Assembly (NCBI RefSeq): GCF_004025585.1
Contig: NZ_QTZO01000001.1
Location: 62,001 to 126,000, forward strand
DNA from: Pseudodesulfovibrio sp. S3
Lineage (GTDB): Bacteria; Desulfobacterota; Desulfovibrionia; Desulfovibrionales; Desulfovibrionaceae
Direction of reading: 5' to 3'
DNA: 64,000 nt
In this document: in pieces, positions 35,574 through 45,085 of the stretch
How the letters are laid out: every line of letters starts with the position of its first letter
Numbering within the stretch: the stretch's first letter is position 1
Position numbers and translations under genes: made by a program
Notes under the pieces: generated by a model
Told to the model about the DNA's origin: nothing
What the model saw: only the letters and a program-made list of their open reading frames with translations
Database searches by the model: none

Positions 35574-36413
35574 ATCCGACCGGATCAATTTCAGCAAACC
35601 CGTATTGAGCAACACAACCTGTTGCTCTTTGGCAGGTATCTTCATCTCCTTCTGCTCTTTTTCAGTCCGGTGCAGGCCGAGTTGCTTCAATACGTAAAAG
35701 AGCATGGCTCTTCGCACTTCAAAGACAGCCTCTCCGTCTTCCATTCCATAATCCATTTCAATGGTTGTTCTCTGGTTCTCATTCAAACCAGGATGAGGCC
35801 CTATCCGGACGAAAAGGATTTCATCCCACTCCTCATCAATCTGATCTTCGATCTTCGAGTAACCACGATCGCCAGTCTCAACGATTCGTCCAAGGACGAA
35901 ATCTCTGAATTCTCCACGCAGAGAACAGTATGCTCGTACATGCCATCTAAAACCGTCATGGCCGAAGGCGTGCGGAGTAATGCGCCTCCATGTCGGCTCT
36001 GAGCTGGACATTGAGCGGTACAGGATATCAATAGACTGATCTGCAGCCATCGTTGAAAGCAATGTTCTGAGGATGTCTGTCGGGATTGCCCTTTTGGGAA
36101 CGGGAAGCCGCATCATATCCGGCATTGGGCACAAAAAACCATCATCGAGCAGAAGGTGGCCCAACACCTGGTCAGGTGTTGGATTAATAATCATCGGCAC
36201 GAAGTCTCTGGTTGGCTTGTAAACCTTGTCAGACGGATCATAGTGAGCGTTGTCAGGCGCAAGCTTCAAGTATTCCCTGATGGCTGCGGACGCTCGCTCA
36301 AGTGAGATGTCCAGATACTCGGCCATATCTTTCCTGCTGGATCTGCCAAGCCAGAAAAGGCGAGCCTCAAAAAAAGAGAGGCGCAAATAGTTACTGCTAT
36401 ACTTGACCATCAT
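35565..36413 (-). CDS. WYL-domain transcriptional regulator (CapW/BrxR type)
   Basis: 282 residues. An N-terminal winged helix (about 12-55: RLFWLGRSSRKDMAEYLDIS) precedes a WYL domain (about 120-200: DILYRSMSSSEPTWRRITPHAF, WHVRAYCSLRGEFRDFVLGRI) and a C-terminal WCX-type region. WYL proteins of this layout repress CBASS, BREX and other defence operons and are de-repressed by a ligand. It is divergent from jetA with 120 bases between them, so control of the Wadjet-like operon is the natural reading. Confidence 0.85.
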   Translation of the reverse strand: MMVKYSSNYLRLSFFEARLFWLGRSSRKDMAEYLDISLERASAAIREYLKLAPDNAHYDPSDKVYKPTRDFVPMIINPTPDQVLGHLLLDDGFLCPMPDMMRLPVPKRAIPTDILRTLLSTMAADQSIDILYRSMSSSEPTWRRITPHAFGHDGFRWHVRAYCSLRGEFRDFVLGRIVETGDRGYSKIEDQIDEEWDEILFVRIGPHPGLNENQRTTIEMDYGMEDGEAVFEVRRAMLFYVLKQLGLHRTEKEQKEMKIPAKEQQVVLLNTGLLKLIRSDLV

Positions 36414-36424
36414 AATATCCGTGT

Positions 36425-36439
36425 GTTAGAAATTCTAAC
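36425..36439. promoter_or_regulatory. Perfect 15-bp palindrome, WYL operator candidate
   Basis: GTTAGAA-A-TTCTAAC lies 12 bases upstream of the WYL regulator start and 95 bases before jetA. Placement suits autoregulation and control of the divergent defence operon. Confidence 0.6.
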
Positions 36440-36533
36440 AGTCTAATCAATTCAAACGCAGGCCAACCATCACACAAACCTTCGGGTTAGTCAATGTGGG
36501 CCCGTATTCCTTACCAAGACAAGGAACTGATTT

Positions 36534-37901
36534 ATGCAATTTGACGCCCCCCTTATCAAACTCCTCGCGATGACGGCGCGGCTGCATGACCTGTATGTGC
36601 TTGGTGGTTCCCCTTCCGAATGCTCCCAAGCCTTCGCCCCCCAAGACCGGAGACGAAACAATAGGAATGGACAATGGTTGGAGGTCGGTGCGACGATTCT
36701 TTATCTTCTCTTTCTCCGAGACGAACTCTCGCCCGAATCTTTCGTTCCTCTGGATGAAATTTCCGAACAGGTTTCACAGGATTTTCCCGTATCAAGGGAA
36801 GGCGTCCTGACCGCGCTCAAGCATTTACACACGCCTTGTCGAATGACCTTTGAGGCTTTTCGGCCGTCCTCTGTCTTCGAGCAGACCGCACTAGTCGAAC
36901 AAGCCGTGGCTGGAAGTGGTTTCCGCATTAGCATGTCCGGACGAGACCTCTTCTACCAACTGAACAGACCCTCCCGATTAGAATACACTCCTGAATTCGT
37001 TTCCATGATGGAAAAGGATCTCGCAGACGGAAAGTTGCCGCAGTTTCTTGAGAACTGTGAAAGTCTCATACAAATGATCCGGGACCACTCCCTCAAGGTG
37101 ACCAAGATCCGGGAACGAAACGCCGTCTATCAGAAATACCGAGCCGAGATTCTTGAATCCTCGGATCGCCATCTGGAGCTTCTCAAGGAACTCAGAGAAA
37201 GACTGCTTGAGATATCCAATCAATTACGCTCTCCCGCCGTTGCCCAAATGATCGAAGAATACTCACCCTGGAGTGCAAATGATCCTGACGAGATTTCGCT
37301 TTTCGAGTTGGTTTCGGCCTTGAAGAAGGTCCATGCGGCAAATGGATCGCTCATCCGAAATCTGACGCTACTCTTTCAGTCCTTCCATGATGCAAAAGGG
37401 AGTGGTGTTGCTAAGTTCAGTATCCAGCGAGTGGTAGACCATTTTTGGGAAGGGAAATTGACCGTGCTCGACATTCGAAGGGCACAATCCAGACACGGCA
37501 TATGGTCGCCCAGACATATTTGCTGCAGCCTTTACGATGTCCCTCGGAAACTGCGCCAACAGGCACTTCCCGAAAGAGATGTCGTCTTAGACAAGCTGGA
37601 ATCAACGACCGTTGGCGACGTTTTCTATCAACTCCTCTCGCAAAAGGTCGACGATGTCAGGAAAGCCCTGGCAGTCGGGCCTGTGAGACTTTCCGAAATG
37701 GTTGACGCCGGTTCCCTTTGTTTGGAGGACATCTCTGCCTCAGTGGGGGTCTGTTTTAACTCCGGCATCTTGTGCGGAGGCGACGTCGGAGAAAAGATCA
37801 TCGTGAAGAGGGCGGAGGGTGCCAAGCTGTCCATTGCATTGGGGCGGGGAAGGGTTCTGTCCTCCGATGATGTGCAACTCGAAATCGCAGAGGAGAAGTG
37901 A
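36534..37901 (+). CDS. jetA: Wadjet-like JetA (kleisin/MukF-like) subunit
   Basis: 455 residues. Soluble, alpha-helical: an N-terminal winged-helix-like part with LEVGATILYLLFL and SREGVLTALKHLHTP, a helical middle (about 170-260) with coiled-coil character (DRHLELLKELRERLLEISNQL), and a C-terminal beta-rich end. This is the kleisin-like protein expected beside an SMC ATPase. Primary similarity to described JetA is too weak to assign by eye; the call rests on order (A-B-C-D) and partner genes. ATG 36534 has AAGGA eight bases upstream. Confidence 0.7.
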   Translation: MQFDAPLIKLLAMTARLHDLYVLGGSPSECSQAFAPQDRRRNNRNGQWLEVGATILYLLFLRDELSPESFVPLDEISEQVSQDFPVSREGVLTALKHLHTPCRMTFEAFRPSSVFEQTALVEQAVAGSGFRISMSGRDLFYQLNRPSRLEYTPEFVSMMEKDLADGKLPQFLENCESLIQMIRDHSLKVTKIRERNAVYQKYRAEILESSDRHLELLKELRERLLEISNQLRSPAVAQMIEEYSPWSANDPDEISLFELVSALKKVHAANGSLIRNLTLLFQSFHDAKGSGVAKFSIQRVVDHFWEGKLTVLDIRRAQSRHGIWSPRHICCSLYDVPRKLRQQALPERDVVLDKLESTTVGDVFYQLLSQKVDDVRKALAVGPVRLSEMVDAGSLCLEDISASVGVCFNSGILCGGDVGEKIIVKRAEGAKLSIALGRGRVLSSDDVQLEIAEEK

Positions 37902-37902
37902 G

Positions 37903-38724
37903 ATGCGCGGATGGGAAATAGGCTTGGTGTTCGCCTTCTTGTCGGACCAACGGATGATTCGTTCGGCAGCGGAGCAGGGACAGCGCCTACGGAAGAACGA
38001 GCAGGATCTGGCCAAGTTCCTGGAATATGAAGCGACCTCGGAAGAGAAGGCATGTCTCGACCATTTTCTCCAGGCACAAGGGTTCCGGCTTCATCGATAC
38101 GATTCCTACGATATGCCCGGCATAAAGCGGGATCAATATGTCTTTCTCCTCCTACGAGACGGAGAGGGGGTCTTGACGCCCTGGGCTGATGCGGAAGAGG
38201 CCGTGGATTGCGTCCGACATCGCCACGGCACGTCCAGCGAACCCAAGGATCATGCAAGAGTGTGGCTTTGCCAAATATGGTTCTCCATGCTGTATCTTCA
38301 ATACCCCAAACTGGGCCGGAGCTTCAGCGAGGTCTCAAGGTATCAGGAGGCCGCGTTTACACGCGATCATCTTGCGGACGCCATCCGGGAGACTCTGGAT
38401 AGTCGGCGGCAGGAAAACGTTGCGGAACCGTCCCTGGCCAGGACGATCTTGCTTGATTCCGAATCCCCTCGCATCAGCGACAGGGTTCGCTCCTTTCTAC
38501 AGTACATGGTCAAAATTGGGCACCTTGTGGAGGTTGAGAAGAACGTTTTCCGGCAGACGCTGCTCGCATCGGCCGAACTTGGGGTCAACTTCAATGACGG
38601 CCTCGGTCTGTTGGTTGATCTGGACCCTGCGGAGGAGGAAGATGCTCCCATTTCGATGAGGCACACCGAACAAGCCTTTGAATTGGCCGATAACGATGAA
38701 ATCGGCCAAGAACAGGAGATGTAA
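37903..38724 (+). CDS. jetB: Wadjet-like JetB (MukE-like) subunit
   Basis: 273 residues, start ATG at 37903 one base after the jetA stop, with GGAGAAG just upstream. Helical with probable winged helices (EVSRYQEAAFTRDHLADAIRE and ISDRVRSFLQYMVKIGHLVE) and an acidic C-terminus. Equivalent to the kleisin-associated MukE/JetB that loads onto the SMC. Name given from operon position. Confidence 0.7.
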   Translation: MRGWEIGLVFAFLSDQRMIRSAAEQGQRLRKNEQDLAKFLEYEATSEEKACLDHFLQAQGFRLHRYDSYDMPGIKRDQYVFLLLRDGEGVLTPWADAEEAVDCVRHRHGTSSEPKDHARVWLCQIWFSMLYLQYPKLGRSFSEVSRYQEAAFTRDHLADAIRETLDSRRQENVAEPSLARTILLDSESPRISDRVRSFLQYMVKIGHLVEVEKNVFRQTLLASAELGVNFNDGLGLLVDLDPAEEEDAPISMRHTEQAFELADNDEIGQEQEM

Positions 38725-38728
38725 AACT

Positions 38729-41700
38729 ATGAGCGCTTTGATCAATCGTGTTCAGGTGGTGAACTTCATTCGCAATAAATACGGCGAAAAGTGGTCCCCT
38801 CGTTTCCGTGAGCAAACGTATGACTTCGAGGAGAACTCTTCCATCGTCCAGGCCGTAAACGGCGTAGGCAAGACGACGATCTCAAATGCCTTCAACGCCC
38901 TGTTGAGCCGCAATAAAGAACTTCTCAAGATGGTTCGAAGGGCGATGGCCCCGGACAAATTCGATGCGTATTCCCATTTCCGGGTAGAATTCATTTCCAA
39001 AAGATTTCTCGGGCTGGTCTCCACCCCAGGGGAAACCCATGTTTTCGGAATGTACGGGACCCAAAGTAAAGGCTCGATCCAGTTCTACCACTATGCAGGG
39101 AAGCTGGAGGATCTCCCCCTCTGTGAACGGAACGAGCATGGCGACTTGACCATCTATTCGAAGAAGCGGTTCAATGATCTCATTTCAGAGTTTCCGGGGA
39201 TCTTGAAGCGAAACCAGCGGTGGGACGAATGGCGGGCTGCCATTGGTCAAATGGTTCCCAACCACATCGTCGAACGCATGGCCAGGTTCCAACTTCGCGG
39301 AGGCGGAGAGGATCACGACAACAACCTCTTCCAGGTGAAGAAGATCCGTGGTGAGCGTCTGGATCAGACCTTCTTCTGGGAAGTCCTTGCTCCAGAAATC
39401 ATGGCCAACCCCATGGGGGCCTTTGCCGAGGAAGACGAATACCATTTCGAGGACACCATCCTTCAGACGGCCGGTCGCGCCGTGGCAGCGCAGATTGCGG
39501 CCGAGGAAGAGATGGAGGGGCTGGCCAGGCAAAATGAGGCCCTGGGACATCTGGATGCCTTGGTACTGTCCGGAGCACAGGTGGTCGACTCCAAGAAAAG
39601 GCTGTCGGGACACCTGGACAAGCTTCGACAGGCCATGGCCGCGACGAGGTACATCGTGGATGAAGCGCTTCTGCCGGGCTTCCCCCGTTTTGTCTCCAGC
39701 GGTGAGAACAAGGTGGACCTGTTGGTGACCAACATGGTGGTAGATCCCAACCTCGGCGTTCTGCTTCGCGACCGTGGCCTGGCGGAGCTATTAGGCAAAG
39801 AGGCAAAGCACGTAAATCGAGATGCGAGTAGCCGTGGCATAAATGGGGCCGTTTCGCCGCAAGTCATTGAAATTATTGTGGACCAAAAATTTCTAAAAGA
39901 CGAAAGGGGGCGTTCGCCACGATATTACTCCCAAAAGCATTGCTTAACATTTCTTAGTGCGTGTACCGACTCCTATCTCCCCGCTCCGCGAGAAGAGCTT
40001 GTCGAAATCATTTGCAAGGCGTTCCGGCACTTCGCGACAAAGGTGGACAGCAACCCGTTCAGGCAATTTGTTCGGAGGCTGGGCAATGACACCGCCAAGG
40101 CGGAGCAGCTCCTCAAGGCGGAATGGGAACTCGCTGACTCTCTTCGCAAGGAAGTAGAAGGCTTGGAGCAGGGGTTTAAGGAGTTCAAGGAAAACGAAGG
40201 TCTTTACCGAGAAATGGTCGATTCCGGACTGTTCTCGACCGCAGAACTCGCTGAACCGGCCGGGACGGGCAAGGCCCTTGAAGACCAGAAACAACAGGCC
40301 ACGGCCAAACTTGAAGCCCTTCGAGAAAAGCAGCTTCGACTCCAGCCCGTGCATACCCTGTATGAGAGATTCATCGCGGCCTTCCCGGATTCGTCCCCAA
40401 CACAAAAAAAGGACGAATGGCGAGCAAGGGAGACCTATCTTAAAGCCGCAGAGGCCATCGCCGCAGAATTGGACCGCACCGCTCACGCAACCGAAACAAC
40501 GGCCCTCAAGGCCCTAGGGGAGGCACAGAGGAAGGAGACGACCGCTCAGACCCACCATTCCCGCCTTGACGAGCTAAATCGGGATTCGGCTCCATTTTAT
40601 GAGGCCTTCCCAAATGAAAGCCCTGCGGGATTTGCTGGTCGCGCTCGTAATGAAATCTCGGTGAGCGAGAAAGGACTGGGTGATCTTCAGGGTCAGATGA
40701 AGGAGATCAAAGACCAGGTCGACCACCTGGACAAATGGGTTGCAAACCACCCCGGGGAGACTCCTGCCGAGGCTGTTGCCCGACTCTTGACGGAACAGCA
40801 GGAACTCGCCGAATCGCTTCGCTTGAAACAGGCGGAACTAGGCACGGCAAAGCAGGATCTTGCGTTTCTCTCTCAGAAGAAGATCGCGCCTGGACCCGAC
40901 GTGGCGGAAGCATTGACGGCCGGGGCGGTCATCTGCGGGTTTACCTCCCTGCACGAAGCCATCAGATCTTTCGAGTTGTCCGACGAGCGCCGCGTAGAGC
41001 TTTTCACACTATTTTCGACTGTCCTCTTTGCACCGGTAGTTCCTTCGCTTGAGAGTGTGTCAGCACTGCTGGAGCTGTTCGAAGAGCGACGGCTCTCCGT
41101 GCCGGTCTTTCTCAAGGACGAGCTCGAATCATTCTGCATCGATGGAGAACTGCATTCCGAGGCCGTAAACGGGATTGTGTACACCTACCTCGTCGGCAGA
41201 CGGTCCTTCGCCGTCGAATGCCTGCTTGACCCGGGCAAACTCGCCGCCGAACGAGAGCGGCTTAAACGTTTTGTGGCCTCGCTTGAGATCGAGGAGGCGA
41301 AGCTCAAGGAGCTTTTAAGGGAAGCATCCGACGATAGCCCGGCGCTTGTCTCGGCAAGGAAGGCCAAAGACGCCGTGAACGCGAAGAGCAGATTTGAAGA
41401 GATGTTGCAGGCGCAGAGCCGGATGCAAAAGAGTCACGATGCGCTTTTGGAAAAGTATACCGAGAAGGTGCTTTACGCCTCCCAGCGCGCCGAACGACTG
41501 GAAACAGAAGGGGGCAAAGAAGCCCTGGCTAAAGCCAAGGCAGCACTTCTCACGGCTCAAAGGCAGCTTGAGAACGCAAAAAGTGATTTGGCCGCCGCCG
41601 AGCGAGAGCGGCCAGCCGCCTCCGAAGCACTCCGGAAGGCAAAGGGGGAATTGGAAACTTTCCTGGAAGGGCCCTCAAAACCGTTCAGGCAAGACATTGA

Positions 41701-43264
41701 GAACCTAGTCGAGCATGTACATAAGGGGGATCATGCTTTCATGAAAACCGCCCAGGCGGATGCCGCCAGCATTCGGGAATCCCTGGATAGACTGGAGAAA
41801 CGGCTGAAATATAGATTTGACCGAGCTCAATCCTATGTATCGAGTCTCGATAGCTCCGAAGAGCAACGAAGAGAAAAAATCGACGCCAAGATGATGGACC
41901 ATGCAAAGGCGGCTAAAGCTGTAATAGAGCGGGAAGAAATAATTCGATCCTTGTCCGCGAGAGCCGGGGCCCTTCAAGGGCCAATCGTGTCCTACGATAA
42001 TGCCGTGGCGCAGATGCTTCCGGCGTACCGGGCCCTTGCCGTTTTGATCCATGACGACGAAATGTCCACCCTTCTCGGCCCTTCGTCCGGCGCACCGGAC
42101 GAGGTTGCCCAGGCACAGGTAGCTCAAATACTTGACGGCCTTTCCGATGTTGAATCGTGCAAGGACGAGATCCTTGTCGCATTGAACACGCTGAAGGGGC
42201 ATCTTGAAAGTGAGTTGAGCCTGAAGAGCTACGACGAAAAGGCCCGAAGTGAACGCAGGGCACTTCATTCCGCACAGCAGGGATACGTGAAGGCCTGTGG
42301 CGCATTGCTGCAAACGCCCCCGAAGGGACTGACCCAGGGAGAGATTGAGATCCTTGAGCGGTTCCGTAATGATCCTGACGGTCTTGAAACCTTTGTCAAC
42401 GGCAAGCGGCAACGTGTCGAAGACGCGGAGGCGGACTGCATTGAGGCCCAGCAGAAGGAAGAGACCCTCTACAAGGAACTTTTGGGGAACTTGCAGAGCC
42501 TCGCAGAGACTAGCGCAAGCGGTTTGAGCGAGTTGAAAAAGGTCCTCCGCGCCCACAAGGGGGCGACGTTCCAGATCGACGTCGAGCTGGCTGACGATTT
42601 TTCCGTGGTCATCGGCAAACTGGTCCAGGACCTCCGGAGAACCCAGATGGCTCTCAAAAGGGAGACCGGCCAAGATCTACTCGGCGACGATGGTCCTGAG
42701 GCTGCGAAGGCCCGGAAAAGCGTCCGGGACAACTTGCGGACCGAACTGTACCGCAATGTGTTCCGTAATCCACGTATCACCGTGGATTACCCGCACATTT
42801 GCGGCGACCGAAAGAGGCTGTACAACGACGGTTTCAGTTCGGGAGAGCGAATGGCGCTTTCGCTTCTCTGGCTGACTCTCCTGGCGGAATACTCCATCAA
42901 AATGGAAGCCCGGATCAACTCCGGAGGACGCCGAAAGGCTGTGAAAGAAATCGGCCCCAGCGTGTTCTGGATTGACGGGTTGTTTTCCAATCTGTCCAGC
43001 CCGGAAATGGTCAAAACCTCCCTGCAGCTCAAAGAAAGCCTGGGACGGTTCCAGCTTATCGGGTTGATGCACAACCCAGAAGCGTTGTTCCGGCACGACT
43101 TCGACAGCTTCCCAAAGCTGTTTGTAACGATGGTCAGGAACTCGCCGGATCTTGCCTCCCCGAACGAATGGGCCGACAGCAAGGAATTTCACAAAGGAGA
43201 AGCCGACAGCATTGTGGCGTTTGTCTCTGGTGAGATTCCTGTCACCCAGGAGGAGGACCTGTGA
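38729..43264 (+). CDS. jetC: Wadjet-like JetC SMC ATPase, unusually long
   Basis: 1511 residues. Walker A AVNGVGKTT at about 42-50; long coiled coils from roughly 420 to 700 and 860 to 1080; a hinge-like globular region about 720-860; ABC signature SSGERMALSL near 1369-1380; and a Walker B-like VFWIDGLFSN near 1411. The usual DE of Walker B is replaced by DG. MukB-type SMC that extrudes DNA and, with JetD, destroys small circular plasmids in Wadjet systems. Described JetC proteins are shorter (about 1100). GTG of jetD overlaps its stop. Confidence 0.85.
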   Translation: MSALINRVQVVNFIRNKYGEKWSPRFREQTYDFEENSSIVQAVNGVGKTTISNAFNALLSRNKELLKMVRRAMAPDKFDAYSHFRVEFISKRFLGLVSTPGETHVFGMYGTQSKGSIQFYHYAGKLEDLPLCERNEHGDLTIYSKKRFNDLISEFPGILKRNQRWDEWRAAIGQMVPNHIVERMARFQLRGGGEDHDNNLFQVKKIRGERLDQTFFWEVLAPEIMANPMGAFAEEDEYHFEDTILQTAGRAVAAQIAAEEEMEGLARQNEALGHLDALVLSGAQVVDSKKRLSGHLDKLRQAMAATRYIVDEALLPGFPRFVSSGENKVDLLVTNMVVDPNLGVLLRDRGLAELLGKEAKHVNRDASSRGINGAVSPQVIEIIVDQKFLKDERGRSPRYYSQKHCLTFLSACTDSYLPAPREELVEIICKAFRHFATKVDSNPFRQFVRRLGNDTAKAEQLLKAEWELADSLRKEVEGLEQGFKEFKENEGLYREMVDSGLFSTAELAEPAGTGKALEDQKQQATAKLEALREKQLRLQPVHTLYERFIAAFPDSSPTQKKDEWRARETYLKAAEAIAAELDRTAHATETTALKALGEAQRKETTAQTHHSRLDELNRDSAPFYEAFPNESPAGFAGRARNEISVSEKGLGDLQGQMKEIKDQVDHLDKWVANHPGETPAEAVARLLTEQQELAESLRLKQAELGTAKQDLAFLSQKKIAPGPDVAEALTAGAVICGFTSLHEAIRSFELSDERRVELFTLFSTVLFAPVVPSLESVSALLELFEERRLSVPVFLKDELESFCIDGELHSEAVNGIVYTYLVGRRSFAVECLLDPGKLAAERERLKRFVASLEIEEAKLKELLREASDDSPALVSARKAKDAVNAKSRFEEMLQAQSRMQKSHDALLEKYTEKVLYASQRAERLETEGGKEALAKAKAALLTAQRQLENAKSDLAAAERERPAASEALRKAKGELETFLEGPSKPFRQDIENLVEHVHKGDHAFMKTAQADAASIRESLDRLEKRLKYRFDRAQSYVSSLDSSEEQRREKIDAKMMDHAKAAKAVIEREEIIRSLSARAGALQGPIVSYDNAVAQMLPAYRALAVLIHDDEMSTLLGPSSGAPDEVAQAQVAQILDGLSDVESCKDEILVALNTLKGHLESELSLKSYDEKARSERRALHSAQQGYVKACGALLQTPPKGLTQGEIEILERFRNDPDGLETFVNGKRQRVEDAEADCIEAQQKEETLYKELLGNLQSLAETSASGLSELKKVLRAHKGATFQIDVELADDFSVVIGKLVQDLRRTQMALKRETGQDLLGDDGPEAAKARKSVRDNLRTELYRNVFRNPRITVDYPHICGDRKRLYNDGFSSGERMALSLLWLTLLAEYSIKMEARINSGGRRKAVKEIGPSVFWIDGLFSNLSSPEMVKTSLQLKESLGRFQLIGLMHNPEALFRHDFDSFPKLFVTMVRNSPDLASPNEWADSKEFHKGEADSIVAFVSGEIPVTQEEDL

Positions 43265-44379
43265 GCGTGACAAAAAAAATAGTCCTTGAGGCACTCTACC
43301 ATTTATCCGATGGCGGGAAACACAAACTGCGTCCTACAGGTTTGTTTCAAAGGCTCATCAAGTGGACCAAACTTTCACAACTTGACGTTGGTTTGGCTTT
43401 GCAAACCCTCCGGGAGGAGGGGGTAGTAAAAAGTGCCTCATGGGGATCGAGTCCAACCTGTCCGCAGGCAATGGTTGAAATTCAACTTCGCGAGAAGGAC
43501 GTACCCGAATGGGCGCAGGAATGGAACAATGTGCTTGCGTCCAATGACCGCATCTCTGATGCGGACAGGCAAGCCCTCGACTCGGCCGGGGAAGCGCTTC
43601 AAGAATTCCCTCAAGAGATGAAAGCCAGGCTGCTACAGGGCCTTGTTGACTTGCGCAACAATCAGCAGCGATTTCAGGGGAAACCACAATATCTTGTGAG
43701 TGCGAGGCACCTTCTCGGGGCCTCAAAGCTGCTAGACCGGCTGAAAGGTCCCGCCCGCGAATTCGGAATCGACATTGATTCCTTCCAGCCTTCACCCAAA
43801 TACCTTGCAGTGGCAGGCCCGCCGCAGCCTTTAGCTGTAATTTTGGTTGAAAACCCGAACTGCTTCGAAACCGCAATCCGGGCCGGAGCCTCAAAGCAGT
43901 TCGCCTGGATTTGCACGTATGGTTTCGGTGTGGCCAATGAAAAATCCGATCACGATGGGGCCATGCTTCAAGCGAATTTAACTCACAGAGTAACCCATGT
44001 GCTTACTCGTGAAGGTAACCCGCCAAAGAATCCAAGCCTTCTCCTGCGTCACTCGAACCTCTTTTTCTGGGGAGATCTTGATCTGATGGGCATGGCCATC
44101 TTTGATCGTCTGAAAAGACATTTCCCGCAACTCAAGCTGTCGGCTCTCTATGAGCCAATGATCAAAGAGCTGTTCGCTGGCCGGAGTCATCCGTATGTTG
44201 GATGCGTTGGTAAGAAAGGGCAGAAGGCCCAAAGGTTGAATGACCCAATGGCTCAACGTCTTGCCGCACTTTGCCGTGGCCGGGCGGTAGATCAAGAAAT
44301 TGTCTACGACGGTTTTGATAAATTGGGCATGCACCCGTTGCCTGCATCCGCACTTGACGGGGTGGAGAGCATCTCATGA
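43261..44379 (+). CDS. jetD: Wadjet-like JetD TOPRIM nuclease subunit
   Basis: 372 residues. An N-terminal winged-helix part (1-75), a helical middle, then a TOPRIM-like domain: ILVENPNCFET with the first acidic residue near 196, and FFWGDLDLMG with D271 and D273 as the metal-binding DxD. A late VDQEIVYDGF follows. In Wadjet the JetD dimer cuts the looped plasmid. GTG start at 43261 overlaps jetC stop; ATGA overlap with the phosphoesterase gene at 44376. Confidence 0.85.
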   Translation: MSVTKKIVLEALYHLSDGGKHKLRPTGLFQRLIKWTKLSQLDVGLALQTLREEGVVKSASWGSSPTCPQAMVEIQLREKDVPEWAQEWNNVLASNDRISDADRQALDSAGEALQEFPQEMKARLLQGLVDLRNNQQRFQGKPQYLVSARHLLGASKLLDRLKGPAREFGIDIDSFQPSPKYLAVAGPPQPLAVILVENPNCFETAIRAGASKQFAWICTYGFGVANEKSDHDGAMLQANLTHRVTHVLTREGNPPKNPSLLLRHSNLFFWGDLDLMGMAIFDRLKRHFPQLKLSALYEPMIKELFAGRSHPYVGCVGKKGQKAQRLNDPMAQRLAALCRGRAVDQEIVYDGFDKLGMHPLPASALDGVESIS

Positions 44380-45074
44380 TCCTTGTTGTCGGAGATATCC
44401 ACGGAGATTGGGCTTCATTGAATGCTCTTATTGAGCAACGCAAGCCCAACATGATCCTTCAGTGTGGCGACTTCGGTTTCTGGCCAGGTCACAAATGGCG
44501 TGATCCTGCCAAAAAACTCAAACCGGGCTCGGCGCATATCCATTGGATAGACGGCAACCACGAGGACCTAAAAAGCCTTCAAGCACTCGTAGAATCTGGT
44601 AAGCGCACTTTCTCTGACGGCATGCCCAACGTAATCTATCAGCCGCGAGGTTCCACTCTTGAGCTGCCTGACGGACGCAATGTGCTTTTTGCTGGCGGGG
44701 CTTTCTCGGTAGACAACTATGCGCGGTTGCCTGGCAAAGACTGGTTTCCAGATCATGAGATTTTGACCGAAGAGGATTTGGAGAATTCCCCTGACCCTTC
44801 TCTGGTTCAGATTGATGTTGTCATCAGCCATACAGCCCCACGAGAATTCAACGTCAAAGGCCTCCCCTACGAACAATGGCCTGTTTGGTGGGACCGAGAT
44901 CCTGATCCTTCCGAAGAAGTGCTCAGCGAGATTCTCAGGCGTTATCAACCCAAACAGTGGTATCTTGGTCACTTTCACAGATTCCAGCAAGACGAGTTTG
45001 ACGGATGCAGGTGGACGGCTTTGGATTACGCCGGAAGTGGCAGGCAGTGGTGGATTGAGCTGGAGAACGAATAA
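44376..45074 (+). CDS. Calcineurin-like metallophosphoesterase coupled to jetD
   Basis: 232 residues with the full metal-binding motif series: GDIHGD (6-11), GDFGFW (31-36), GNHED (60-64), SHTAPRE (about 150) and GHFHRF (about 204). No signal peptide, so cytoplasmic. The substrate is unknown; phosphodiester, nucleotide or protein phosphate are all possible. The start overlaps jetD by ATGA, so it is translated with the Wadjet-like operon, which normally has only four genes. Confidence 0.88.
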   Translation: MILVVGDIHGDWASLNALIEQRKPNMILQCGDFGFWPGHKWRDPAKKLKPGSAHIHWIDGNHEDLKSLQALVESGKRTFSDGMPNVIYQPRGSTLELPDGRNVLFAGGAFSVDNYARLPGKDWFPDHEILTEEDLENSPDPSLVQIDVVISHTAPREFNVKGLPYEQWPVWWDRDPDPSEEVLSEILRRYQPKQWYLGHFHRFQQDEFDGCRWTALDYAGSGRQWWIELENE

Positions 45075-45085
45075 GGAGTCTCCTC

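Noticed and set aside
35565-44379. BREX system suggested by the BrxR-like regulator
   Set aside because: No pglX methylase, brxC ATPase or pglZ; the neighbours are SMC-type genes.
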